Assembly (NCBI GenBank): GCA_016718135.1
Contig: JADKEF010000007.1
Span: forward strand, 106,142 to 170,141
Reading direction: 5' to 3'
DNA: 64,000 bases
Origin: Acidobacteriota bacterium
Lineage (GTDB): Bacteria; Acidobacteriota; Blastocatellia; Pyrinomonadales; Pyrinomonadaceae
The number at the start of each line of letters is the position of its first letter. Positions within the stretch are counted from its first letter, which is position 1. Below, in pieces: positions 16,501 to 23,943 of this stretch. A program made the position numbers and the translations under genes. The notes beneath the pieces were generated by a model, which ran no database searches, was not told where the DNA came from, and was given only the letters and a program-made list of their open reading frames with translations.

Positions 16501-18209
16501 TACTGCGTATCTACCTTTCTTTCGATCAGTTCCTGCGTATTCTTCGGAATATTTGAAAAGAAGTTATATTTAGTCAGAGCCTCGACGGCATCGACTGTGA
16601 CGCGGAAATTTCGCCACGGGTTGCCGCTCGTCACCGGCGGTCCATTCGGCACGATAATGCCGAATGCTCGCGTCTGTCGCGTCACGCGTTGCAGGTCGTT
16701 GGAGCCGTTCGGGAGTATCAAAACAACCTTCCATGTGACCTGTGGTATTACCACGCGGCCCTGGGCTATCGTTCCAATGTTCCCGTTGCCGCCGGTAAAG
16801 ATATAGATCTCATTGCCTTGCGAGACGATCGTGCGCAGATAGACCTCGAAATCGTTCCACGGCCCCTGATTATTCGGGCCATATTGCGGAACAAAATTGG
16901 TCATTAGAAATGTAGCAGAATTATCCGGTATCGAACGCGTCCGATCCCCCGATGGACACATATGTCCGCGATCATAACCCGAGCCTGAATAATCATTGTC
17001 CTGCACACGGTACCAACCTGCGGGCAACGCCGGGTCCTCGCGGTAATCGTCTTGTCGCGGAGCGGTGCCGACCCACGTACTATCCAGCCGCCAAGCGACC
17101 CAATTCGGCGTGGCATTAGCACGGCTGTACGACAGATTGTACTGCGGCTTGATCATCAAATAGTTGTTCTCGTTCGCGATGTCTGAAGTCGCGTTGCTCG
17201 GGTTGCCGAAAAGCAGCGGGTCTTCGTCCGGCAGCGGTGCGTTGACCGTGATGTTCGTGCTCACGTTTGCCGTTCGAGCCTGCGCATCGGTGGCGACAGC
17301 GGTCACGTTCTTGACGCCGCCGGTCGTCCCGGCCGGTATCGTCGCCGAGAACGAAAAAATATTATCACCAGCGGTTACATCACCATTCGTTCCATTGTCA
17401 AAGAAGGTCTGATTTGCCGAGCCGCCGATATTCACCAGATTGCCGACGACCGAAATGCCGGTACTCGGCGGCGTGGTCGCGGGAATGACGGTCACCGTCA
17501 AGAGTACATTTCCGGACGGAGCTACCGTCGTCGGATTTGCATTCATCGCCGCAAAGAGCGTGGTGCCGCTACCACTGCAAGGGAATGGTGTGGTTGATTG
17601 GTTACGAGGAGCGAAAGGATTGAGGACTGCGAAATCATTTAGATTGTCGTCGGTATCCTGGCATCCGTTGTCTTTTCTGCCCTGGCTGTTACCGCTTCCC
17701 GGTGCGGTCGTCTTTGTACCCTCAAAGAAAATATTGGTGGTCGTTCCCCACCCGACTGCGTCAATGACCGCTCCGGTATTCTGATCACCCAGACGGATCG
17801 CTAGCCCGCCTTGAGTGGCGGAAAGTGAGCAGGCACAGGCGGTGTTGTTATACGTTACGTTCGGTGTGGCGGAGCCGGTGTAGGAAGTCGAAGCGATAAG
17901 ATAATACTGTCCGGGCTGCAGAACGGTAGGCGTCGTCCAGACCGCAAAGGGCCCAACATCATTCGTCCCGTTCTGCGATCGATAAACGACCCGGTAGCCA
18001 TTAAGATCTACGGGCGAACCACCGTTATTGTGTATCTCAATAAACTCGTCGTTGGGCACCGCTGTTGTTCCGGGCTGAAATTGACTTATCACCAAATTTG
18101 GCGAGGGCTGAGGAATGTCGCTTGTCCCCACCTGAGCCAAAGCGATCGGATCAAAAATATAGAACGCCGCAGCGATCGAAAGAGAGATCAAAAACAGGTA
18201 TTTCTTCAT
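16500..18209 (-). CDS. Secreted lamin-tail-domain / DNA-RNA non-specific endonuclease
   Basis: A 569-residue exported protein. The order is signal peptide; lamin-tail domain (about 35-170, LVISQFQPGTTAVPNDEFIEIHN); a beta-sandwich region of Ig-like type (about 215-330); and a NUC1 nuclease domain (about 335-569). The nuclease motif is DRGHMCPSGDR, with MTNFVPQYGPNNQGPWNDFE as the metal-binding segment. LTD modules are often fused to surface nucleases. It is the first gene of a two-nuclease operon. About 130 bases upstream lies a cluster of TATCGGC repeats. Confidence 0.85.
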   Translation of the reverse strand: MKKYLFLISLSIAAAFYIFDPIALAQVGTSDIPQPSPNLVISQFQPGTTAVPNDEFIEIHNNGGSPVDLNGYRVVYRSQNGTNDVGPFAVWTTPTVLQPGQYYLIASTSYTGSATPNVTYNNTACACSLSATQGGLAIRLGDQNTGAVIDAVGWGTTTNIFFEGTKTTAPGSGNSQGRKDNGCQDTDDNLNDFAVLNPFAPRNQSTTPFPCSGSGTTLFAAMNANPTTVAPSGNVLLTVTVIPATTPPSTGISVVGNLVNIGGSANQTFFDNGTNGDVTAGDNIFSFSATIPAGTTGGVKNVTAVATDAQARTANVSTNITVNAPLPDEDPLLFGNPSNATSDIANENNYLMIKPQYNLSYSRANATPNWVAWRLDSTWVGTAPRQDDYREDPALPAGWYRVQDNDYSGSGYDRGHMCPSGDRTRSIPDNSATFLMTNFVPQYGPNNQGPWNDFEVYLRTIVSQGNEIYIFTGGNGNIGTIAQGRVVIPQVTWKVVLILPNGSNDLQRVTRQTRAFGIIVPNGPPVTSGNPWRNFRVTVDAVEALTKYNFFSNIPKNTQELIERKVDTQ

Positions 18210-18539
18210 TAAAACTACATCCTAGAATCGCACGGCGAAACAAAGCGTAAACTATATTTCTAACACACTTTGATGCCCATTCACACCGTTATGCGCCTGA
18301 AAAAAGCGTTAACAAACCGCGCGAATGGCGAACAAACGCTTTTATCGGCGATATCGGCGGATAGCTACATTATCGGCATTATGCGACGTTATCGGCGGAT
18401 CGTTATATACACAGCAACAAGTCCATGCTAGCGTGAGAATTGGCAAGGCCTGGTCCGCCGTGCCGGGGGAAAGTTCGGTACATACGGATCGCCTGCGTGG
18501 GCGAAGATCTGGATATTTGAAAATCTACAAAGTGTCTTT
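18210..18539. other. Intergenic region upstream of the nuclease operon
   Basis: The gap between genes runs from 18210 to 18667. Apart from the TATCGGC cluster and the three-hairpin element listed separately, I see no ORF with coding character, no RNA gene and no transposase remnant. Confidence 0.55.
18343..18396. repeat. Four TATCGGC direct repeats upstream of the nuclease operon
   Basis: TATCGGC occurs at 18343, 18352, 18371 and 18390 within 54 bases, 134 bases or more before the nuclease start at 18209. The spacings are 9, 19 and 19 bases. They could be binding sites of a regulator or just degenerate repeat sequence. Confidence 0.5.
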
Positions 18540-18649
18540 GAATTGCCGTCGGCTTCAGCCGACGGTTGAGGGCCAAAACAAGATCTCCGGGCTTTAGCCC
18601 GGAAGAGACAATGGAGCTACTGACCGTTGCCTAAAGGCAACGGCAATTC
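18540..18649. repeat. Three-hairpin palindromic element with 10-bp terminal inverted repeats
   Basis: Three perfect small hairpins stand in a row: 18546-18565 (CCGTCGGCT/AGCCGACGG), 18587-18602 (CCGGGCTTTAGCCCGG) and 18624-18643 (CCGTTGCC/GGCAACGG). GAATTGCCGT at 18540-18549 and ACGGCAATTC at 18640-18649 form terminal inverted repeats. This is the style of REP/REPIN-like intergenic elements; it ends 18 bases after the stop of the DUF1569 gene. Confidence 0.75.
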
Positions 18650-18667
18650 TGAAGAAACTGGCCTAAG

Positions 18668-19123
18668 CTAAACGCCGAACTGCTTCAAATGGTGGTCGAT
18701 GTGTTTGAAGCCGAGGATGCCCCATTCGTTTCTTTTCATCGGGCCAAATTTTGGGTGAGCGGCCCAGGGATGATCCTCGGGGAGATGCATCATTCGGTCG
18801 AGGGCATCGGTCATGTTGCGGAGATTGTCTTCGAATTCGCCGGGTTTTGTGCCCTCACGCATCTGGTCGAGTCCGGCTGCGGTCGGCACTTCCTTTGGCA
18901 TTTTGATGACCTTGAGGACGAGAAATTTGATCAGCGTGCGATCGAGAAAGCTGCTCTGGTCGGGCAGCGGACGGTCGCCCATCGACATCAAAAAACCATC
19001 GGTGACGTGGCACATCATCTGGTCGACGTTCATCTTGCCCCACTTCGCCTGAGACGTTGGCGACAGGGACGCGATCCTTGTTTTGATGGTCTCGGCGGTC
19101 GTACGGTCAAAAAGCGTGCTCAT
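18668..19123 (-). CDS. DinB-superfamily protein, DUF1569-like
   Basis: A 151-residue helical protein. Histidines in MCHVTDGF and in FKHIDHHLKQFG match the three metal-ligand positions of the DinB/YfiT fold, and RNEWGILGFKHIDHH is the DUF1569-type signature. Reaction unknown; relatives act as thiol-dependent transferases or are uncharacterised. It is the last gene of the YCII/sigma operon: its ATG overlaps the sigma stop by four bases (ATGA). Confidence 0.75.
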   Translation of the reverse strand: MSTLFDRTTAETIKTRIASLSPTSQAKWGKMNVDQMMCHVTDGFLMSMGDRPLPDQSSFLDRTLIKFLVLKVIKMPKEVPTAAGLDQMREGTKPGEFEDNLRNMTDALDRMMHLPEDHPWAAHPKFGPMKRNEWGILGFKHIDHHLKQFGV

Positions 19124-20379
19124 ATTTTTCGCTCCGTGAGTTCTGCCATGTTTTTCGTAAGCAAATTCCGGGCGGATTCATTATGTGCGAGCGATAGGGC
19201 TTTTTCAAACGAGATCGCGGCCTCTCTGGGACGTGCGAGATCGGTGAGGAAACGGGCCTTTGTAGCGTAAAAGAGAAAGTAGCCTCTCAGGAGGCCGCTT
19301 TCCTCGAGCTTTTCGAGTGCGGGAAAAGCCTGGGACGTGCCGCTCATTCGGCTGATGGCAACGATGCGGTTTAGTTCGACGACGGGCGAATAATTGCGGC
19401 TCTGGAGAATGTCGTAGCATTCGATGATCCGCCGCCAATCGGTCGATGCCAGATCCTGGGACGTGGCGTGGAGCGACGCGATCTCGGCTTCAAGATGATA
19501 ATCAGTGACTTCGTCTCCCGACGCCGACGCGAGCAGGTGCTGGAATCCGCGGCCGATCATTTCGCGATCCCAACTACTGCGGTCTTGGTCACCGAGCACG
19601 AGCATCTCGCCATCGCCGCCGACGCGGGCAGGGAATCGCGCGGCGTGAAAGTAGAAGAGTGCGGCGAGCGCATCTACTTTTGGAACGTGAGCCGATTTCT
19701 GGGACGTGAGCAAACCGACCAGACGGATCGCCTCGAAACACAGATCACGGCGAACAACCTCGTCACCGGCGGTTGGCGCGTAACCCTCGTTGAACATCAG
19801 GTACAGAACTTTAAGAACGGGCGACAGACGTGTCGTTAGTTCGTCGCCGACAGGAATCTCGAGCGACACATCTCCATCGCGAAGTTTTGATTTGGCACGG
19901 GTGAGAAGTTTGGCGACAGATTCCTGGGACGCGAGAAAGCTGCGGGAAATTTCCGGGACGCTAAATCCGCCGACGATCTTCAGCGTCAGGGCGACCTGGC
20001 TGTCGGGCGGTATCGACGGGTGGCAGCAGGCGAAGATCATCCGAAGCTGATCGTCGACGACCTCGCCTTCGAATTGAGCATCCTGGGAAGCGTCGATGGC
20101 GACATCGAAAGTATCACCCAATTCCTGGGACGTGGTTTCCCGACGCAACCTGTCGATCGTTCGATTCTTAGCGACCTGTGTAAGCCACGCCGACGGATTT
20201 TCTGGGACCCCGGTAAACGGCCAACGCTTCATCGCCGCGATCATCGCGTCCTGAATTCCGTCCTCGATCAGGTCAATGTGCCGCACGCCAAACGTCCGGC
20301 TCAAAACGGCGGCCATCTTTCCCGAATGATGGCGGAAAAGATGGCCGATCAGAGAATTTAATTCTGGGACGTCGTTCAT
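19120..20379 (-). CDS. ECF42-type RNA polymerase sigma factor with C-terminal TPR-like extension
   Basis: A 419-residue sigma factor. Region 2 (VRHIDLIEDGIQDAMIAAMKRWPF ... RNRTIDRLRRE) and region 4 (PDSQVALTLKIVGGFSVPEI) are followed by a C-terminal region of about 220 residues with FNEGYAP and a TPR-like tail. That is the layout of group ECF42, whose genes usually sit beside DGPF/YCII proteins, as here. No anti-sigma gene adjoins it; in ECF42 the C-terminal domain is thought to control activity. The start at 20379 overlaps the YCII stop by one base. CTGGGACG (plus-strand reading) occurs seven times in this gene. Confidence 0.88.
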   Translation of the reverse strand: MNDVPELNSLIGHLFRHHSGKMAAVLSRTFGVRHIDLIEDGIQDAMIAAMKRWPFTGVPENPSAWLTQVAKNRTIDRLRRETTSQELGDTFDVAIDASQDAQFEGEVVDDQLRMIFACCHPSIPPDSQVALTLKIVGGFSVPEISRSFLASQESVAKLLTRAKSKLRDGDVSLEIPVGDELTTRLSPVLKVLYLMFNEGYAPTAGDEVVRRDLCFEAIRLVGLLTSQKSAHVPKVDALAALFYFHAARFPARVGGDGEMLVLGDQDRSSWDREMIGRGFQHLLASASGDEVTDYHLEAEIASLHATSQDLASTDWRRIIECYDILQSRNYSPVVELNRIVAISRMSGTSQAFPALEKLEESGLLRGYFLFYATKARFLTDLARPREAAISFEKALSLAHNESARNLLTKNMAELTERKI

Positions 20380-20732
20380 TAACCCGTTGGCTCGACCTCG
20401 CGAAGCTCGATGCGGCCGCCAAATTTCAGGTGCGGACACTCACTAGCCGTGGCAACGGCATCGTCATACGAATCAGCCGATATCGTAAAATATCCACCGA
20501 TCACCTCCGCCGCCTCGGCATACGGCCCATCGGTAACACGTAATCCGTCATCAGTGTGGACAAGATGCCGCCCGCCTTCGTCTTTTAGTTTCTCGGCACT
20601 GACAAACTTCCCGTCGGCCTCAACCTTTTGCCGCCAGGCGACATACTCCGCGATCACAGCCTGCATCTCCTCGGCCGAAAACTGCGAATGATCCATCGGC
20701 TGCTCATGCAGTAACAACATAAAGTTTGGCAT
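20379..20732 (-). CDS. YCII/DGPF-family protein, partner of the ECF42 sigma factor
   Basis: A 117-residue ferredoxin-like alpha/beta protein. FMLLLHEQPMDHSQFSAEEM and VTDGPYAEAAEVIGGYFTI carry the DGPF-type signature (here DGPY). Genes of this family are the usual neighbours and targets of ECF42 sigma factors; their biochemical role is not settled. The start at 20732 has AGGAG about nine bases upstream, so the in-frame extension beyond it is rejected. It leads the operon with the sigma factor and the DUF1569 protein. Confidence 0.85.
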   Translation of the reverse strand: MPNFMLLLHEQPMDHSQFSAEEMQAVIAEYVAWRQKVEADGKFVSAEKLKDEGGRHLVHTDDGLRVTDGPYAEAAEVIGGYFTISADSYDDAVATASECPHLKFGGRIELREVEPTG

Positions 20733-20789
20733 AAATGACTCCTTTAAATGATAAATGATGTTCCGATCCATGTTTGGTTTGTTCCCATT

Positions 20790-20979
20790 CCGCCGAAGGC
20801 GGCATATAGCCCCGTCCTTCAGGGCGGGGTCAGATCCGGCCGCAGAACACGAGGGCGTTTTAACGTCCTTCGATTCAAACGGCTTAAGCCGCGAGCGGGT
20901 AAGCCCGTTAAAACGGGCTGGGAATCAGTGTTGCATTTTCACCCCGCCCTGAAGGACGGGGCTATGTGCCGCTTCGCGG
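20790..20979. repeat. Composite palindromic element, copy A, with ~32-base terminal inverted repeats
   Basis: The ends (from CCGCCGAAGGCGG to CCGCTTCGCGG) are complementary over about 32 bases with two mismatches, and each end is itself a hairpin (CCCCGTCC/GGGCGGGG). Inside are further palindromes: GGGCGTTTTAACGTCC, CGGCTTAAGCCG and AGCCCGTTTTAACGGGCT (the last written as on the minus strand). Read on the minus strand it aligns end to end with the element at 45673-45892. It lies between the YCII operon and a DUF6265-like gene. Confidence 0.85.
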
Positions 20980-21019
20980 TAAGGGCAGAGCCCTCAAATC
21001 CGGTGCAGTTATATTCCGT

Positions 21020-21535
21020 TCATTTCATCCGCGTCATGGAGAAAACTTCCTCTTTCACCGACCCGTCTTTTTGCTTCAGGGCTAGATAAATATTCAATTT
21101 ATCGCCCGACACTTTTTCAAACGTGAGGCCAGAAAAATTCATACGACTGCCGGATTTATTAACAAATTTGAAATCGACGCTCTTGTCTTTTTCTTCCCAG
21201 CCGGTGAAATCCGGGTTGAAATGCTTGAGCCGAAGCACGATAGAATCCTCGCGTTCGACGAGCATCATCATCTCGTAAAAGACAGCCTTTCCATCCTTGA
21301 TCAAACGATATGTCCCGACCATCGCCCCGCCATTCGGTTTGCTCCACTGCTCCTCGTTCACCCCGCCAAATCCCGTGCCCGACCAGCTTCCGGCCAACCA
21401 CGCCATATCTGCAAGCGACGCTTTCTCACTAACCTGCCCCTCGCCGAGTTTGACGGTGTTCTCGGTATGCTTGACCTGTGCGTTCGCGGCAACGGCCAGA
21501 GCGGCGATCAAAATTGCGATCTTAAATATCTTCAT
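21020..21535 (-). CDS. Secreted DUF6265-like protein
   Basis: A 171-residue exported protein. A signal peptide (MKIFKIAILIAALAVAANAQ) is followed by a lipocalin-like beta domain beginning LADMAWLAGSWSGTGFGGVNEEQW. GAMVGTYRLIKDGKAVFYE and RLKHFNPDFTGWEEKDK are the other conserved blocks of this uncharacterised family. Function unknown. It stands alone between the composite palindromic element and a micro-repeat hairpin. Confidence 0.7.
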   Translation of the reverse strand: MKIFKIAILIAALAVAANAQVKHTENTVKLGEGQVSEKASLADMAWLAGSWSGTGFGGVNEEQWSKPNGGAMVGTYRLIKDGKAVFYEMMMLVEREDSIVLRLKHFNPDFTGWEEKDKSVDFKFVNKSGSRMNFSGLTFEKVSGDKLNIYLALKQKDGSVKEEVFSMTRMK

Positions 21536-21626
21536 TTTCTTTCCTCACAACCTAGACGAACAAGCCCGATGAAAATGGACATCCCTCACAACAAAAATTC
21601 GACCGACGACCTTGCGGAAGAATATC

Positions 21627-21690
21627 ATCCACAGATAAACACAGATATTTAGGAATTCTTATCTGTGTTCATCCGTGTTCATCTGTGGAT
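21627..21690. repeat. Micro-repeat hairpin (CACAGAT class)
   Basis: Left arm 21627-21646 (ATCCACAGATAAACACAGAT) and right arm 21661-21690 made of three ATCTGTGTTC-like units at a 10-base period. It occupies the gap between two minus-strand genes. Confidence 0.8.
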
Positions 21691-21702
21691 AAGTTTTCTG
21701 TC

Positions 21703-23094
21703 TTACGAAGCCGGACGAGGCGTTGCTGAAGGTCGTGGCGGCGTGTAGGGACGTGGATAGACAACCGGGCTTTTATTTCCCGACTTGTCGACCGCACGGA
21801 CGCCGAAGAAGAAATTGTCTTTGGACATCGCCTTCATCGTGAAGGTTGCGACGTTTCCGACAAACTGCGAATTCGTCCATTCAGCCGCGGTCGTGTCACG
21901 CCAGACGACCTCGTAGCCGGCGAGATCGGCATCGGTATTTGCTTCCCAACGCAGCACACTGTCGTTGTTCAAACCACCGGTGACGAGGCCGACGCCTTTT
22001 GGTTTGCCCGGAGCAGAAGCAAGGCCGGCGAGGGCGACGAGATTTACGCGGGCGACATTTGCGGTGTATTCGAAATCGATGTAATCGATCGTATCGCCAA
22101 AGAATTTACCGTCGACGGTGCGAACATTCTGATGCTGATGAGCATAATCCTCGTCGGACTCGGTAAAGCGAATACCGGCAAAGCCGCGTTCGACAAAGGG
22201 AATGTGGTCACCGCCGCGGCCATAGCGGTCGCGTCTATAGATCATCCAGGCACCGAAACCTTTCAGGTATCGATCGGACTGTTCTTTGACATACCGGGCA
22301 AGTTGCCGCGACGAGCTGTCATTCTCACCGCCGACGCTACGACGAGTGTTTGCCTCCTGCTCGGTCTCGTTCGACGGCACACCTTCGCTAAAGACACGGA
22401 CCTTGTGCCGGAACTGAGATTTCTTGTGCGTGTTCACGCCACCGACGATATCGTTGGTGAACATTCCCTCGATGTTGGTCTTGGCTTTCTTGGCTTCCTC
22501 AGCGTAGTAGGCGGCACCGAGCAATCCTTGCTCTTCGCCAGGGACGGCCATGAAGACGATGGTCGCGTCGAATTTTCGCTTCGACATCACGCGAGCGAGC
22601 TCGATGGAGACAGCCGTTCCCGACGCATCATCATTCGCCCCTGGAGCATCGCATTTCGCATCCGTTGGGCTGCTACACATCGAATCGTAATGCCCCGAAA
22701 CAACATAAACCCGCGACGCATCGCTCGTTCCCTTGAGCACGGCAAAGACGTTGGTCAATGTTGTAGGCTCGGGAATTCGATTGGCCTTCGGCTGCACAAA
22801 CGACTGCTTCTGCACATCGAGACAGCCACCACATTCGGCACTGATCTTTTGAAACTCTGCAAAGATCCAGTCCCTGGCCGCCCCGATGCCACGCGTTGGA
22901 CTGTCCTGTTCGGACAGCGTATTGCGGGTGCCAAAAGAGACGAGCTTTCGGATGTCAGCCTCGATCCGCTTGGCCGAAATTTCACGCACCATCCTAGCGA
23001 CCTCAGCGTCAGGCTTCTGCGTTACCGCTTGACCATACGAGCTGCCGACCAAAACCAACACCAGACCTAGCAAGAGAAATCTCATTCCCATCAT
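21703..23094 (-). CDS. Secreted M28-family aminopeptidase
   Basis: A 463-residue exported metallopeptidase. A signal peptide (about 1-22) precedes an N-terminal region, then an M28 domain. The zinc set is visible as VVSGHYDSM (His, Asp), APGANDDASGT (bridging Asp), VPGEEQG (catalytic Glu pair), FTNDIVGG and a late His in GGDHIPF. From about residue 365 comes a fibronectin-III-like domain (LRWEANTDADLAGYEVVWRD) and a proline-rich tail. It likely removes N-terminal residues from peptides outside the cytoplasm. Three nearby ATGs (23094, 23091, 23085) are possible starts; GGAGG favours one of the first two. Confidence 0.87.
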   Translation of the reverse strand: MMGMRFLLLGLVLVLVGSSYGQAVTQKPDAEVARMVREISAKRIEADIRKLVSFGTRNTLSEQDSPTRGIGAARDWIFAEFQKISAECGGCLDVQKQSFVQPKANRIPEPTTLTNVFAVLKGTSDASRVYVVSGHYDSMCSSPTDAKCDAPGANDDASGTAVSIELARVMSKRKFDATIVFMAVPGEEQGLLGAAYYAEEAKKAKTNIEGMFTNDIVGGVNTHKKSQFRHKVRVFSEGVPSNETEQEANTRRSVGGENDSSSRQLARYVKEQSDRYLKGFGAWMIYRRDRYGRGGDHIPFVERGFAGIRFTESDEDYAHQHQNVRTVDGKFFGDTIDYIDFEYTANVARVNLVALAGLASAPGKPKGVGLVTGGLNNDSVLRWEANTDADLAGYEVVWRDTTAAEWTNSQFVGNVATFTMKAMSKDNFFFGVRAVDKSGNKSPVVYPRPYTPPRPSATPRPAS

Positions 23095-23119
23095 TGCCTC
23101 CCAAAATTAGCTTATGTGT

Positions 23120-23629
23120 TTAGAACTGAACACTAAATTTATACCAACCCGACTTCGCTGTCACCTCTTTGTCGTAGTCATTGTACATCGACAGATAATA
23201 TTTCAGATCGAAAATGTCGCCGCGTTGGGCACCGAGATTCAGGGCGTCGTAGGGGATGAAGATCTTGAGATCCTTGTAGACCGCATCGGCATGGCCCGGG
23301 GTGAAAATGGTGGACGAGGAGACATTCTTGGTGACGGTGCGGTATTTCACTTCATCGCCGCTGACAAGGGCTTTGCCGTCGGTGTCGTTGTAAAAATAAG
23401 CGATCATTTTGTATGGGTAATCAAGAGCGTTCTTGATCTTGAAATTGACGTAGATCATCACGCCGTTACGTCCGTCAACCTTCACGCTGTGAACGAATCG
23501 TGATGCGACGAAAGTGCCGACAGGCCGGTTCGATTCTGCCGTACGCGGAGCAGCACGGCCTCCCTGACCGAGGGCGATCGACGCGGTTGAGAGAACGAGG
23601 GCAATGAGGATGAGTGATTTGATTTTCAT
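23120..23629 (-). CDS. Secreted protein of unknown function
   Basis: Not recognised. 169 residues with a signal peptide (MKIKSLILIALVLSTASIALGQ) and a beta-rich domain. FVHSVKVDGRNGVMIYVNFKI and MIAYFYNDTDGKALVSGDEV suggest a sandwich fold found in secreted proteins of several phyla. No catalytic residues stand out. The start at 23629 is chosen at the signal peptide. It precedes the M28 peptidase by 25 bases and may be co-transcribed with it. Confidence 0.65.
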   Translation of the reverse strand: MKIKSLILIALVLSTASIALGQGGRAAPRTAESNRPVGTFVASRFVHSVKVDGRNGVMIYVNFKIKNALDYPYKMIAYFYNDTDGKALVSGDEVKYRTVTKNVSSSTIFTPGHADAVYKDLKIFIPYDALNLGAQRGDIFDLKYYLSMYNDYDKEVTAKSGWYKFSVQF

Positions 23630-23943
23630 ATGTTTTATTTTCTTGCGACAAAAAGACTTCCCCGCGGGCAAACCCTAAACTTGGCCGATTTTGGAGGAAA
23701 CCGAGGCCCCGAAGACGACATGATTGCCGCCGGAGTTGGGAGGTGCCTTTATACAAGAAGTTGGTAAAGCGTAACAGATACGGAGTGCAGGTGTCTAAAT
23801 ACGAACAACGAGTCGCCTCTTAGTTTCAAATTTCTTTCAAAAAAAATTCAGAAAATTCTAAAGAATCCACGCAGAGAGCGGAAATATAATTCATTTTCTG
23901 ATAAAAAGATGGAACAAAAGTTCCAGATACCAACGGAGACAAT
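23630..23943. other. Divergent intergenic region, no gene seen
   Basis: 314 bases between the divergent genes starting at 23629 (minus) and 23944 (plus). It is AT-rich near 23820-23930. No hairpin, repeat or plausible ORF was identified; promoters for both flanking genes should lie here. Confidence 0.55.

Noticed and set aside
19120..20379. TSQ repeats in the sigma factor as a protein-level repeat or phosphorylation motif
   Set aside because: The same octamer also occurs in the two other frames, giving different residues, so the signal is in the DNA.
20790..20979. Composite palindromic element as a riboswitch
   Set aside because: It is not placed consistently in one gene's leader: copy A precedes the YCII operon, copy B is between unrelated genes, and they have opposite orientation.
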